A stretch of 64,000 nucleotides of DNA. It comes from JBHYDC01 sp051861205. Lineage in GTDB: Bacteria; Pseudomonadota; Alphaproteobacteria; Rhizobiales; Pleomorphomonadaceae. The position numbers were made by a program, and so were the translations under genes. Below are positions 35,691 to 44,174 of the stretch, one piece after another. Within the stretch, counting starts at the first letter, position 1, and every line of letters starts with the position of its first letter. Under the pieces are notes generated by a model. The model saw nothing but the letters and a program-made list of their open reading frames with translations, was not told the DNA's origin and made no database searches. The DNA lies in assembly GCA_051861205.1 (NCBI GenBank), contig JBHYDC010000003.1, positions 62,001-126,000 of the forward strand, in the 5' to 3' direction.

Positions 35691-36609
35691 GGCCCTGCCC
35701 TCCCTTAACCTCTGCATAGATGTAGGGAATGATCACGGACGCGATCATGATGAGCATGATGACCGCCGAGGCCGAGCCGACGCCCATCTGGTTTCGTGTG
35801 AAGGTGTAGGAATACATGAAGGTGGCGGGCAGTTCGGTGGCCCGGCCCGGACCGCCGTTGGTGAGCGCAACCACAAGATCATAGGACTTGATCGCAAGGT
35901 GGGCGAGCACGACAAAGGCGGACAGGAACGCCGGACGAAGCTGCGGGATCACGATCCGCCGGTAGAGCTGGAAATTCGACGCGCCGTCGATCTGGGCGGC
36001 CTTGATGATCTCGTTGTCGATGCCGCGCAGTCCAGCCAGGAACATAGCCATCACGAAGCCCGATGACTGCCATACGGCGGCAATCACCACCGTATAGATG
36101 GCCATGTCCGAATTCTTGATCCAGTCGAAGGTGAAGGTCGAAAAGCCCCAGGACCGGACGATCGCCTCGACGCCGATGCCCGGATCGAGAAACCACTTCC
36201 AGGCGGTGCCGGTGACGATGAAGGACAGCGCCATCGGGTAGAGATAGATGGGCCGCAGAACGCCTTCGCCGCGGATTTTCTGATCGAGGAGAATGGCAAG
36301 CCCGAGGCCCATGATCGTGCAGATGACGATGTAAAGCCCACCGAAAACCGCGAGGTTTTGAAGTGCCGTCCACCAGTTCGGCTGGGCGAAGAGGCGCCGG
36401 TAGTTCTCCAAGCCGACAAGATCGAAGTTCGGCAGAATCTTCGAGTTGGTGAAGGAGAGATACAGCGTGAAAAGGATGAAGCCGTAAACGAAGACCAGAA
36501 CCGCCGCGAAGCTAGGCGCGAGCACGAGGCGCGGCAGAGCACCTTGCAGCCGCTCGCGAGCGGACGATTTCGTCACGACCGGGATGACTTCGGTCTGTGT
36601 GATGGACAC
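35680..36609 (-). CDS. Sugar ABC transporter permease (MalF/GtsB-like)
   Basis: A 309-residue permease with six membrane segments (for example VLAPSFAAVLVFVYGFILFT and GLYIVICTIMGLGLAILL) and the EAA loop IKAAQIDGASNFQLYRRIVIP. It has a GTG start at 36609 (preceded by GAGG); no ATG fits, because upstream in-frame codons encode an arginine-rich stretch. About 200 bases, including a dispersed repeat and a strong hairpin, separate it from the binding-protein gene. Confidence 0.9.
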   Translation of the reverse strand: MSITQTEVIPVVTKSSARERLQGALPRLVLAPSFAAVLVFVYGFILFTLYLSFTNSKILPNFDLVGLENYRRLFAQPNWWTALQNLAVFGGLYIVICTIMGLGLAILLDQKIRGEGVLRPIYLYPMALSFIVTGTAWKWFLDPGIGVEAIVRSWGFSTFTFDWIKNSDMAIYTVVIAAVWQSSGFVMAMFLAGLRGIDNEIIKAAQIDGASNFQLYRRIVIPQLRPAFLSAFVVLAHLAIKSYDLVVALTNGGPGRATELPATFMYSYTFTRNQMGVGSASAVIMLIMIASVIIPYIYAEVKGGQGHGR

Positions 36610-36695
36610 GGCGGTGCGGCCTCGTTTCGGTGAAGGGTGCCGGCGGCGGATTACAAAGCCATGGCTCGGTCGGCGTCTCGGAAGCTTGGTGCATG

Positions 36696-36740
36696 CACGG
36701 ACGAAGTTGAAAGACTTCGCCGGCGAGAGAATGCTTCCGC
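36696..36740. repeat. Dispersed repeat, copy A
   Basis: CACGGACGAAGTTGAAAGAC followed by a C-rich stem and GCGAGAGAATGCTTCCGC matches copy B at 47003-47046 with few differences. It contains the small palindrome CGAAGT...ACTTCG. A second block, CCGGCCTGACGATCGCGTCA (36767-36786), is also shared with copy B (47053-47072). Confidence 0.6.
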
Positions 36741-36761
36741 TTATGGACACTAGAGCCGCTT

Positions 36762-36797
36762 CTTAACCGGCCTGACGATCGCGTCAGGCCGGTTAAG
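36762..36797 (-). terminator. Perfect 16-bp hairpin between binding protein and permease
   Basis: CTTAACCGGCCTGACG and CGTCAGGCCGGTTAAG pair perfectly around the loop ATCG. It lies about 20 bases beyond the binding-protein stop on the minus strand, where it can protect the upstream mRNA or partially terminate. No T run follows. Confidence 0.65.
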
Positions 36798-36814
36798 CGC
36801 TCTTGTGGCAGCCG

Positions 36815-38056
36815 TTACTGGGCGGCGGCGACCGCTTCCACCAGCTGCTTCGTGGCGGCGTCGGGAGCGAGCTGGCCATTGAAGGCAGCCGTCACGACGT
36901 CATACACCGCGTTCTTGACAGCGGCGGGCGCGGCATGGCCGTGGGCCATCGAGCCGAGGAGCTTGCCGGAGGCCGACGCTTCCGCCAGATCCTTCATGCC
37001 CTTCTTGCCGCAATCGTCGAAGGCTTCGTCCGACACGTCGGTGCGGGCGGGAACGGAGCCCTTGACGACGTTGAAGGCGGACTGGAACGAGGGATCTTCG
37101 ATCGCCTTGGCGAGCTTGATCTGAGCGTCCTTCTGCTCGTCACCAACCTTGAACAGCGCGAACTGGTCGGAGTTGAAGGTGACGATGCCCTGGGTGCCGG
37201 GGAAGCGGAAGCAGGAGAAGTCCACGCCCGGCTTCTGACCGGCCTTCAGGAATTCGCCCTTGGCCCAGTCGCCCATGAACTGCACGCCGGCCTTGCCTTC
37301 GATGACCATGGCCGAAGCAAGGTTCCAGTCGCGGCCGGAGAAGTTATCGTCGACGTAGGACCGGATGACGGCGAGGCGCTCGAAGGCGGTCTTCATCGTA
37401 TCGGAGCCGAGGGCTTCCGGATCGAGGTCGACGAGGGCCTTCTGGTAGAACTCGGCGCCACCGGCCGACAGCACCATGGAGTCGAAAATGGTGGCGTCCT
37501 GCCAGGGCTGGCCACCGTGGGCGACGGCGGTCAGGCCGGCGGCCTTGATCTTGTCGAGCGCGGCGACGAGTTCGTCCCAGCTCGTGGGTTCGGCGATCTT
37601 CAGGTCGTCGAAGATCTTCTTGTTGGCCCAGACCCAGTTGGTGGAGTGGACGTTGACCGGGGCGGCGACCCAGGTGCCTTCATACTTGGAGAACTTCTGC
37701 AGAGCCGCCGGGACCACAGCATCCCAGCCCTCGGCGGTCGCGAGTTCGTTGAGGTCGGCAAGTGCGCCCTGCGACGCCCAGTCGGTGATGTCGAAGCCGA
37801 GCATCTGGACGGCAGTCGGGGGATTGCCGGCGGTGACGCGGGCGCGCAGCACCGTCATGGCTTCGCTGCCGCCGCCGCCGGCGACCGGCATGTCCTGCCA
37901 GGTGATGCCTTCCTTCTCCAGGTTGCCCTTGAGCACGTTGAGCGCCGCGGCCTCGCCGCCGGACGTCCACCAGTGCAGAACTTCCACCTGCTCCGCAGCC
38001 ATTACGGACCCGGTGAGCGCAACCGAGAAAACGGTCCCCATCAGAAGCTTAATCAT
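36815..38056 (-). CDS. Sugar ABC transporter binding protein (GtsA-like)
   Basis: A 413-residue periplasmic protein with a signal peptide (MIKLLMGTVFSVALTGSVMA / AEQVEV). The opening VEVLHWWTSGGEAAALNVLK and MPVAGGGGSEAMTVLRARVTAGNPP closely follow GtsA-type glucose/mannose-binding proteins; a Cys pair (SCFRF and DDCGKKG) could form a disulphide. It is first in a minus-strand importer operon, with its own upstream LacI-type operator. The genuine ligand may be glucose, mannose or a glycoside; neighbouring catabolic genes do not settle it. Confidence 0.9.
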   Translation of the reverse strand: MIKLLMGTVFSVALTGSVMAAEQVEVLHWWTSGGEAAALNVLKGNLEKEGITWQDMPVAGGGGSEAMTVLRARVTAGNPPTAVQMLGFDITDWASQGALADLNELATAEGWDAVVPAALQKFSKYEGTWVAAPVNVHSTNWVWANKKIFDDLKIAEPTSWDELVAALDKIKAAGLTAVAHGGQPWQDATIFDSMVLSAGGAEFYQKALVDLDPEALGSDTMKTAFERLAVIRSYVDDNFSGRDWNLASAMVIEGKAGVQFMGDWAKGEFLKAGQKPGVDFSCFRFPGTQGIVTFNSDQFALFKVGDEQKDAQIKLAKAIEDPSFQSAFNVVKGSVPARTDVSDEAFDDCGKKGMKDLAEASASGKLLGSMAHGHAAPAAVKNAVYDVVTAAFNGQLAPDAATKQLVEAVAAAQ

Positions 38057-38115
38057 GTGTTTTTCTCCTCCCATGCCCTTTCGTAGAGGGCTTCGGCCAT
38101 ATGGCCTGTGCTACC

Positions 38116-38127
38116 TGTAACGTTGCA
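38116..38127. promoter_or_regulatory. LacI-type operator upstream of the GtsA-like gene
   Basis: TGTAACGTTGCA: a near-palindrome with the AACGTT centre typical of LacI-family sites, 60 bases upstream of the binding-protein ATG. A related perfect palindrome lies at 38220-38229. Confidence 0.6.
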
Positions 38128-38169
38128 GATGACCGCCTGTCAACGACCCAGGATCTCTCATCCGACCGC

Positions 38170-39222
38170 CTACAGGGCCGGCTCGAACCGTTCGGCTCCT
38201 TCGGGCCGCTCGACCCTCTGCAACGTTGCCGGGTCCTCGCCCGCGACCGCCCGCAGCAGCAAGGACGCCAACTCGCGACCGGCGAGGCGGATGTCCTCGG
38301 CGATCCGCCCGACCGCCGGCATCTGCCTGCTGAGGATCGGCAACGTCTGCTTGGCGACGATGTGGAAATCGCGGCCGATCGCCAGTCCCTCGGCCTGGAA
38401 GGCGGAGACGATGGCGGCGGCCGACACGTCGCCCGGCAGCACGAAGCCGTCCGGCCGGTTCGGGCTTAGGGCGATGCGCCTCGCCTCGGCGACGATCGCG
38501 TCGACCGGCGTGTCGAGGTCGATGCCGGCGAGGATCTCGCCGGAGACGCCGTTCGCTTCGACCGCCGCGCGGAAGCCGTCTACCGTGTGGCGGTGGAAGG
38601 TGAGCGCGGGCGGCGGCTCCAGCAGCGCCAGGCGTCGCGCGCCGGCCGCTGCGAGCCGCTCCACCGCCATCGCGGCGAAGGCCTCGTTGTCGTAGTCGTA
38701 GAAGGCGTGCGGCTCGGGCAGCGCGGACCGCCCGTGGGTGACGAAGGGAAAGCCGTTCCGCTGGAGATAGGCGATCCGCTCGTCCCCCGGGGCGGTGCGG
38801 GTGAAGATCACCCCGTCCGCCGACTTGGTCTCGACGAGATAGCGGATCGGGGCCATCGGGTCGCGGTCCAGGAAGTGCGGCGTCACCAGTAGGTGGTAGC
38901 TGGAGCCGTGCAGTACCTCGGAGATGCCGTAGATCAGCTCCAGGCCGAAGGAGATCAGCTCCTCGTGCGGGGAAAGCACCAGGCTGATCACGTTGGTGCG
39001 CCCGGTGCGCAGGCGCACGCCGGCCCGGTTCGGGCGGTAGCCGATCTCGCTGGCGATCCGGCGGACGCGCTCCTTGGTGGCCTCGCCGATGTCGGGGGCG
39101 TCCTTGAGTGCCTTCGACACCGTGGTAACGCCCAGTCCGGCGATGGTCGCGATCGTGCGCAGCGTGGCGGACCTGGGGCGCGCGACGGCGGCGTCGGTGG
39201 TCGACATCGGCTCCTCTGTCAT
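38170..39222 (-). CDS. LacI family transcriptional regulator (importer operon)
   Basis: A 350-residue regulator with the N-terminal HTH and hinge (TLRTIATIAGLGVTTVSKALKD ... RVRRIASEIGYRPN) and the sugar-binding-like effector domain (for example ADGVIFTRTAPGDERIAYL and LPGDVSAAAIVSAFQAEG). ATG 39222 has GGAGAGGA upstream. It is followed by the sugar importer genes and preceded by the aldehyde dehydrogenase gene, 32 bases away. It probably binds the AACGTT palindromes at 38116 and 38220 and so controls the importer/GMC operon. Confidence 0.92.
   Translation of the reverse strand: MTEEPMSTTDAAVARPRSATLRTIATIAGLGVTTVSKALKDAPDIGEATKERVRRIASEIGYRPNRAGVRLRTGRTNVISLVLSPHEELISFGLELIYGISEVLHGSSYHLLVTPHFLDRDPMAPIRYLVETKSADGVIFTRTAPGDERIAYLQRNGFPFVTHGRSALPEPHAFYDYDNEAFAAMAVERLAAAGARRLALLEPPPALTFHRHTVDGFRAAVEANGVSGEILAGIDLDTPVDAIVAEARRIALSPNRPDGFVLPGDVSAAAIVSAFQAEGLAIGRDFHIVAKQTLPILSRQMPAVGRIAEDIRLAGRELASLLLRAVAGEDPATLQRVERPEGAERFEPAL
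38220..38229. promoter_or_regulatory. Second LacI-type palindrome inside the lacI 3' end
   Basis: GCAACGTTGC, a perfect 10-bp palindrome in the last codons of the regulator gene, 104 bases from the site at 38116. The pair could support repression by looping. Confidence 0.5.
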
Positions 39223-39254
39223 CGGGTCCTCTCCCTCGTTCACGACCATCGCTC

Positions 39255-40781
39255 TCAGTCGACCGTGGCGGGTGTCGCCCACCACGCGGTGCGCGGGCCG
39301 GCGTGGAACTGGATCGTCTTGGTCTCGGTGTAGTCCTCCACGGCGGCCTTGCCGAGTTCGCGGCCGAGGCCGCTCTGCTTGGCGCCACCGAAGGGCAGCT
39401 CCGCATAGCCCTCCATGAACGTGTTGACCCACACCGTACCCGTCCGGGCGGACCGCGCAAGGTTCATGCAGGTATCGATGTCGCGGCTCCAGACGCCGGC
39501 GGAGAGGCCGTAGTCGGTGCCGTTGAGCAGTTGCGCCGCCTCCTCCGCTGTCCGGAAGGAGAGCACGGAGAGCACCGGCCCGAAGATCTCGTCGCGGGCG
39601 ACCTGCATCTCGGGCTTCACGCCGGCGATCACCGTCGGGCCCATGTACTGGCCGGCCGAGGCGCCGACGGAGCGACCGTCGGCGAAGACGCGCGCACCGG
39701 CGGCCTCGGCGGAGGCGACCGCGGCGTGGATCTGGCGGAGGTGGTCCGGCGTGATGATCGCGCCGACCTTTGTGCGGGGGTCCAGGGGATCGCCCACCAC
39801 GACGTTGCTGGCGCGCGCTTCGAAGGCCGCCAGGAACTCCGCTTCCAGGCCCTCCTGGAGGATCACGCGGGAACCGGCGTTGCAGCATTCGCCGGCGTTG
39901 AAGAAGGCGCCGAATACAGCAGCGTCGACGGCCGCCTTCAGGTCGGCGTCGCGGAAGACCACTTGGGCGTTCTTGCCGCCGAGCTCCATGGCGACCTTCT
40001 TCAAGGTCGGCGCGGCGGCCTGCATGGTCGCCCGGCCGACGCGGGTGGAGCCGGTGAAGGAGACCATGTCGATGCCGGGATGGGCCGTCATGTGCGCACC
40101 GACGTCCGGACCGGTACCGAGCAGGATGTTGACGGCACCGTTCGGCAGGCCGGCTTCCATCAGGATTTCGCCGAGCACAACGGTGGAGGCGGAGGTCATC
40201 TCCGACGGCTTCACCACGGCGGTGCAGCCGGCGGCGAGCGCGAAGGGCAGCTTCTGAGCGATGATGAGGAAGGGGAAATTCCACGGCGTGATGAGTGAAA
40301 CAACGCCGATCGGCTCGCGCAGGACGACGCCGAGCATGTCGTCGCCGAGGTTGGCGTAGCTTTCGCCGTGGAGGGTGCGGGCAAGCGAGGCGGCGTAGCG
40401 CCAGATGTCGGCGGCGCCGGCGACCTCGGAGATAGCTTGCGAGATAGGCTTGCCGGATTCGATGCAGTCGAGGCGGGCGATCTCGTCGCGGCGGGCGTCG
40501 ATCAGGTCGGCAGTGCGCAGGAGGACGGCGGCGCGCTCGCCGGCTTTCATGCGGGGCCAGGGGCCTTTGTCGAAGGCGCGGCGAGCGGAGGCGACCGCGC
40601 GGTCGACGTCGGCGGCGGTGCCGAAGGCGTAGCGGCTGACCTCGACGCCGTGGCCGGGGGAGAGGCGGCTGCCCTCGCGGCCCTCCACGCCGTCGGTGGC
40701 GAGGCCGTCGATCAGCATGCGGTAGCGGGTGGGGCCTGCGACGGATTCGCTGAGGCGGGCGAGATCGATGTGGAGCGACAT
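39255..40781 (-). CDS. NAD(P)-dependent aldehyde dehydrogenase
   Basis: A 508-residue enzyme. Visible are ITPWNFPFLIIAQKLPFALAAG, the general base Glu in VAMELGGKNAQVVF, the catalytic Cys in NAGECCNAGSRV and the C-terminal ELPFGGAKQSGLGRE. It belongs to the betaine/gamma-aminobutyraldehyde-like group by overall appearance; the real aldehyde is unknown. ATG 40781 lies one base after the enoyl-CoA hydratase stop. Codon choice is even more GC-rich here than in flanking genes, which may reflect a different origin, though I did not measure it. Confidence 0.9.
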   Translation of the reverse strand: MSLHIDLARLSESVAGPTRYRMLIDGLATDGVEGREGSRLSPGHGVEVSRYAFGTAADVDRAVASARRAFDKGPWPRMKAGERAAVLLRTADLIDARRDEIARLDCIESGKPISQAISEVAGAADIWRYAASLARTLHGESYANLGDDMLGVVLREPIGVVSLITPWNFPFLIIAQKLPFALAAGCTAVVKPSEMTSASTVVLGEILMEAGLPNGAVNILLGTGPDVGAHMTAHPGIDMVSFTGSTRVGRATMQAAAPTLKKVAMELGGKNAQVVFRDADLKAAVDAAVFGAFFNAGECCNAGSRVILQEGLEAEFLAAFEARASNVVVGDPLDPRTKVGAIITPDHLRQIHAAVASAEAAGARVFADGRSVGASAGQYMGPTVIAGVKPEMQVARDEIFGPVLSVLSFRTAEEAAQLLNGTDYGLSAGVWSRDIDTCMNLARSARTGTVWVNTFMEGYAELPFGGAKQSGLGRELGKAAVEDYTETKTIQFHAGPRTAWWATPATVD

Positions 40782-40782
40782 G

Positions 40783-41559
40783 TCAGCGGTCCTCGAAGGA
40801 GGGGGGGCGTTTTTCGCGAAAGCTCGCGACGCCCTCTTGCAAGTCTCGGGTGGTGGCGACGAGGCTGCCGGCGATGGCCTCAAGCGCGGCCGCGCCCTCT
40901 TCGCCCTCGGCCGCGTTGATGAGGGTTTTGGCGATCTGGACGGCGATGGGGCCGCGCGCGGCGATGGCGTCGGCGAGGGCGCGACCGCGGGTGAGGCCCT
41001 GTGCGCGCGGGACAACCTCGTCGACAAGGCCGGCGGCGAGAGCTTCGGGGGCGGTGAGCATGAGGCCGGTGAGTGACATGCGCTTGACGATGCGGGGGCC
41101 GAAGCGGCGGACGAGACGCTGGGTTCCGGACCAGCCGGGCACCATGCCGAGGCCGGTTTCGGGCAGGCCGAGGCGGGCGTGGTCCTCGGCGACGATGACG
41201 TCCGCGCAGGCGGCAAGCTCGAGGCCGCCGCCGAAGGTGGCCCCGTTCAGGACGGCGACGAGCGGTTGGCGGAGACGGGCGAGGCGGTCGAACACGCGGT
41301 GGCCGTTTCGCACCCACTCGCGGCCGAAGGTGACGGGGTCGAGGCCCGCCCACGCGGTGATGTCGCCGCCGGCGGAGAAGGCGCGCTCGCCGGAGCCGGT
41401 GATGATGGCGGCGCGGATGGCGCGGTTTTTCTCGACGCTGTCGATCCAAGCCTCAATCGCGTCGATCAGGGGTTGATCGAGCGCGTTCAGCTTGTCCGGC
41501 CGGTTCAACGTTAGGACGGCGACGGGGCCGTGGATCTCGGTGAGGACGCGGTGAGTCAT
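40783..41559 (-). CDS. Enoyl-CoA hydratase/isomerase family protein
   Basis: A 258-residue crotonase-fold enzyme. The oxyanion-hole segments are visible as GERAFSAGGDITAWAG and LNGATFGGGLELAACADVIV, and a catalytic-type Glu lies in LGLPETGLGMVPGWSG. It may hydrate an enoyl-CoA or cleave a side chain as hydroxycinnamoyl-CoA hydratase-lyases do. It is coupled to the CoA transferase (ATGA overlap) and to the aldehyde dehydrogenase (1-base gap), so CoA activation, hydration or cleavage and aldehyde oxidation could run in sequence. Confidence 0.9.
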   Translation of the reverse strand: MTHRVLTEIHGPVAVLTLNRPDKLNALDQPLIDAIEAWIDSVEKNRAIRAAIITGSGERAFSAGGDITAWAGLDPVTFGREWVRNGHRVFDRLARLRQPLVAVLNGATFGGGLELAACADVIVAEDHARLGLPETGLGMVPGWSGTQRLVRRFGPRIVKRMSLTGLMLTAPEALAAGLVDEVVPRAQGLTRGRALADAIAARGPIAVQIAKTLINAAEGEEGAAALEAIAGSLVATTRDLQEGVASFREKRPPSFEDR

Positions 41560-43142
41560 TTCACGGCCGCCTTGAGGTCGAGGCCGATCGGAGCGGGATG
41601 ATAGAGGCGGTCCGGCGTGCGGGCGAGAGTGGGCGAAACGAGGAGCGGGAATTCCGATTGGGCGAGGACATCGCGGGCAAGGTCGACGCCGGGGGCAAGT
41701 TCCGTGACGACGACGCCATCCGGCGTCAGCTTCATGACGCAGCGCTCGGTCACGTAGGTGATGTCCTGGCCTTGGAGGACCGCGCGGCGGCCGGAGAAGG
41801 AGACGTGCTCGACCTCGCCGACCAGCTTCTTGACCTTGCCTTCCCGGTCGATGCGGAGCGCACCGTTTTCGATGGCAAGCTTCGCACCGGCGTTGAAATA
41901 GCCGGAGAAGACGATCTTCTTCGCGCGGCTCGTAATGTCGACGAAGCCGCCCGCGCCGGCGGTGACGTGGGGGCGGGCGGAGAGTTTTGAGACGTTGACG
42001 GAGCCGAAGCGATCGATCTGGAGGAAGGAGAGCAGCGAACAGTCGAAGCCGCCGGCCTGGAAATAGGTGAAGTTATAGGGGCTGGGGACGATGGCCTCGG
42101 CATTCGAGGCGCAGCCGAACTGGAAGTCGAGGAGCGGGACGCCGCCGACCGCGCCTTGCTCGATAACCCAGGTGACGGCGCCGTGGCAGCCTTCCTCGAT
42201 GAGGATGCGGGGAACGTTGGCGGAGATGCCGAAGCCGATATTGACGGCCCAGCCGTCTTTCAGCTCCAGCGCGACGCGGCGGGCGATGACCTTCGCCGGG
42301 TCGAAGGCGGGGATCTCGAAGCTGTCCAGCGGGCGGAAGATCTCGCCTGAGATGGCGGGCTCGTAGGCCGTTTGGGTCGTCTGCATCTGGTCCGGAGCGA
42401 CGACGATGTGGTCGACGAGAATGCCGGGAACGTAAACCTGCTGCGGCTTCAAGGTACCGGATTTGGCGACGCGTTTGACCTGCGCAATCACGATGCCGCC
42501 GTTGTTGTGGACGGCCATCGCCTGATCGAGCGGGCCGAGGAATGCGCCTTCGTGCTCATAGGTGAGGTTGCCGCGCTCGTCCGACGTGGTGGCGCGGATG
42601 ATGGCGACGGAGGGGACGATGGCGCGGAAGTAGAGCCAGTCGTCGCCGTCGAAGGTCGTGCGGGTGACGACGGGGCGCGCGGCGGCGCGGGCGTTCATGG
42701 CGCAGCCTTCGCGGGCGGGATCGACGAAGGTGTCGAGGCCGACCTTGGTGAGGACGCCCGGCCGCTTGGCCGCCGCCTCGCGGTGCATGTCGAACAGGAT
42801 GCCGGAGGGGATGTTGTAGGCGGCGACGCGGTTGTCGCCAATCATGCGCCAGATCGCAGGCGGTTCGGACGACGACGGGCCGGAGGGGTAGGAGCCGGCA
42901 AGGACGGTGGAGAGAAGGCCGTCTTTGGCGATGTGGTCGATGCCCTTGACGCCCCACATGTCGCCGGCGGCGATGGGGTGAAGCGTGGTGAGCGCACGCG
43001 GGTGGCCCTCCGCCTCGAAGCGCCGGCCAATGGCGGCGAGCACAGCATCCGGGCAGCCGAGGCCGGAGGAGGAAGAGACAGTGACCACGGCCTCGTCCGG
43101 GATGAGACGGGCGGCCTGATCCGCGGTGATGATTTTGGACAT
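41556..43142 (-). CDS. Acyl-CoA:carboxylate CoA-transferase (YdiF/propionate CoA-transferase-like)
   Basis: A 528-residue family I CoA transferase with alpha and beta parts fused. N-terminal VVTVSSSSGLGCPDAVLAAIG; the catalytic Glu is in TWVIEQGAVGGVP (about residue 330), the position where the covalent CoA thioester forms. It moves CoA between short acyl groups. It follows the Gfo/Idh/MocA gene by 27 bases and overlaps the enoyl-CoA hydratase start by four. Its donor/acceptor pair is unknown. Confidence 0.9.
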   Translation of the reverse strand: MSKIITADQAARLIPDEAVVTVSSSSGLGCPDAVLAAIGRRFEAEGHPRALTTLHPIAAGDMWGVKGIDHIAKDGLLSTVLAGSYPSGPSSSEPPAIWRMIGDNRVAAYNIPSGILFDMHREAAAKRPGVLTKVGLDTFVDPAREGCAMNARAAARPVVTRTTFDGDDWLYFRAIVPSVAIIRATTSDERGNLTYEHEGAFLGPLDQAMAVHNNGGIVIAQVKRVAKSGTLKPQQVYVPGILVDHIVVAPDQMQTTQTAYEPAISGEIFRPLDSFEIPAFDPAKVIARRVALELKDGWAVNIGFGISANVPRILIEEGCHGAVTWVIEQGAVGGVPLLDFQFGCASNAEAIVPSPYNFTYFQAGGFDCSLLSFLQIDRFGSVNVSKLSARPHVTAGAGGFVDITSRAKKIVFSGYFNAGAKLAIENGALRIDREGKVKKLVGEVEHVSFSGRRAVLQGQDITYVTERCVMKLTPDGVVVTELAPGVDLARDVLAQSEFPLLVSPTLARTPDRLYHPAPIGLDLKAAVK

Positions 43143-43169
43143 GGGCTGGCTCAGGCTCGTGAAGGTGCG

Positions 43170-44174
43170 TCAGACGGCGATTTTGACGGTGGTTCCGGTG
43201 CGGGCGGCTTCCAGCACGGCGAGGCCGAAGGCGAGGGAGCGGATGCCGTCGGCGGCGGTGGCGCTGGGCGGCCCCTCGCCACGTATGGCGGCGTGGAAGG
43301 CACGGAGCGCGCGGACGTAAAGGTTCTCGCGGTCGATATCGAGTTCGCGCTCACCGCTCGCGGTGCGCAGCGTGACGGTGCCGGTGGGCTTTTGCGTCAT
43401 GCAATCGCGGCCGATCAGGGAGCCCTCGGTGCCGTGGACCTCGAAACCGGTGCCGGCGTATTTCGTGGTGAAGGCGTCGTGGGTCTGAGCGATGAGGCCG
43501 GAGCGGAAGCGGACGGTAGTCATGACAGCGTCTTCGAGGCCGGCGGAGGCCATGCCGGAGGACTGGGTAAGCGCGGCGACCTCGTCGGGTTCGTCGTTCA
43601 GGACGAAGCGGAGCGTGTCAGCGTCGTGGACGGCGATGTCGAGGACGACGCCGCCGCCGGCACCCGGATTGGTGATGCGCCAGCCTTGCAGGTGGGGCGG
43701 CAGGAACACGGCGTGGAAGACGCGGGCGGCGAGCGGGCGGCCGATCAGGCCGTCGGCGATGGCCTGGCGCATGGCGCGGTGGGTTCCGGCGTTGCGCAGG
43801 TGATGATTGGTGGCCATGACGACGCCGGCGGCTGCGCAAGCATCGCGCATGGCGGTGGCGTCGGCGATGGTGAGGGCGAGCGGCTTTTCGGCGAGCACAT
43901 GCTTGCCGGCGCGGGCGGCGGCGATGGCCTGATCGCGGTGAAGCTCGTTGGTGGTGGAGATGTAGACGGCGTCGATCTGCGGATCGGCAAGCAGCGCGTC
44001 GAGGCTATCGTACGCCTTGGGGATGTTGTTTTCGGCGGCGTAGGCGCGGGCGCGGTCGGCATTCGAAGACATCACAGCGACGACGTCGCCGTCCGGCTGA
44101 GCCCGGATCGCGCCGATCATCCATTCGCGGGCGATGGTGGAGGCGCCGATGAGGCCCCAACGGATGGTGGTCAT
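43170..44174 (-). CDS. Gfo/Idh/MocA family NAD(P)-dependent oxidoreductase
   Basis: A 334-residue dehydrogenase of sugars, inositols or their keto derivatives. Rossmann motif RWGLIGASTIAREWM, the conserved EKP in VLAEKPLALTIADA, and the C-terminal substrate segment DIAVHDADTLRFVL with the catalytic Asp/His pattern. ATG 44174 has GGAGGAG upstream and overlaps the LacI stop (ATGA). Co-occurrence with a DUF993 gene across the divergent promoter suggests both act on the same sugar-like compound. Confidence 0.9.
   Translation of the reverse strand: MTTIRWGLIGASTIAREWMIGAIRAQPDGDVVAVMSSNADRARAYAAENNIPKAYDSLDALLADPQIDAVYISTTNELHRDQAIAAARAGKHVLAEKPLALTIADATAMRDACAAAGVVMATNHHLRNAGTHRAMRQAIADGLIGRPLAARVFHAVFLPPHLQGWRITNPGAGGGVVLDIAVHDADTLRFVLNDEPDEVAALTQSSGMASAGLEDAVMTTVRFRSGLIAQTHDAFTTKYAGTGFEVHGTEGSLIGRDCMTQKPTGTVTLRTASGERELDIDRENLYVRALRAFHAAIRGEGPPSATAADGIRSLAFGLAVLEAARTGTTVKIAV

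Noticed and set aside
38111..41216. Long minus-strand frames that fuse lacI or aldehyde dehydrogenase to upstream sequence
   Set aside because: The extra N-terminal parts are Arg/Pro/Ser-rich read-through of neighbouring genes; internal starts with ribosome binding sites match family N-termini.
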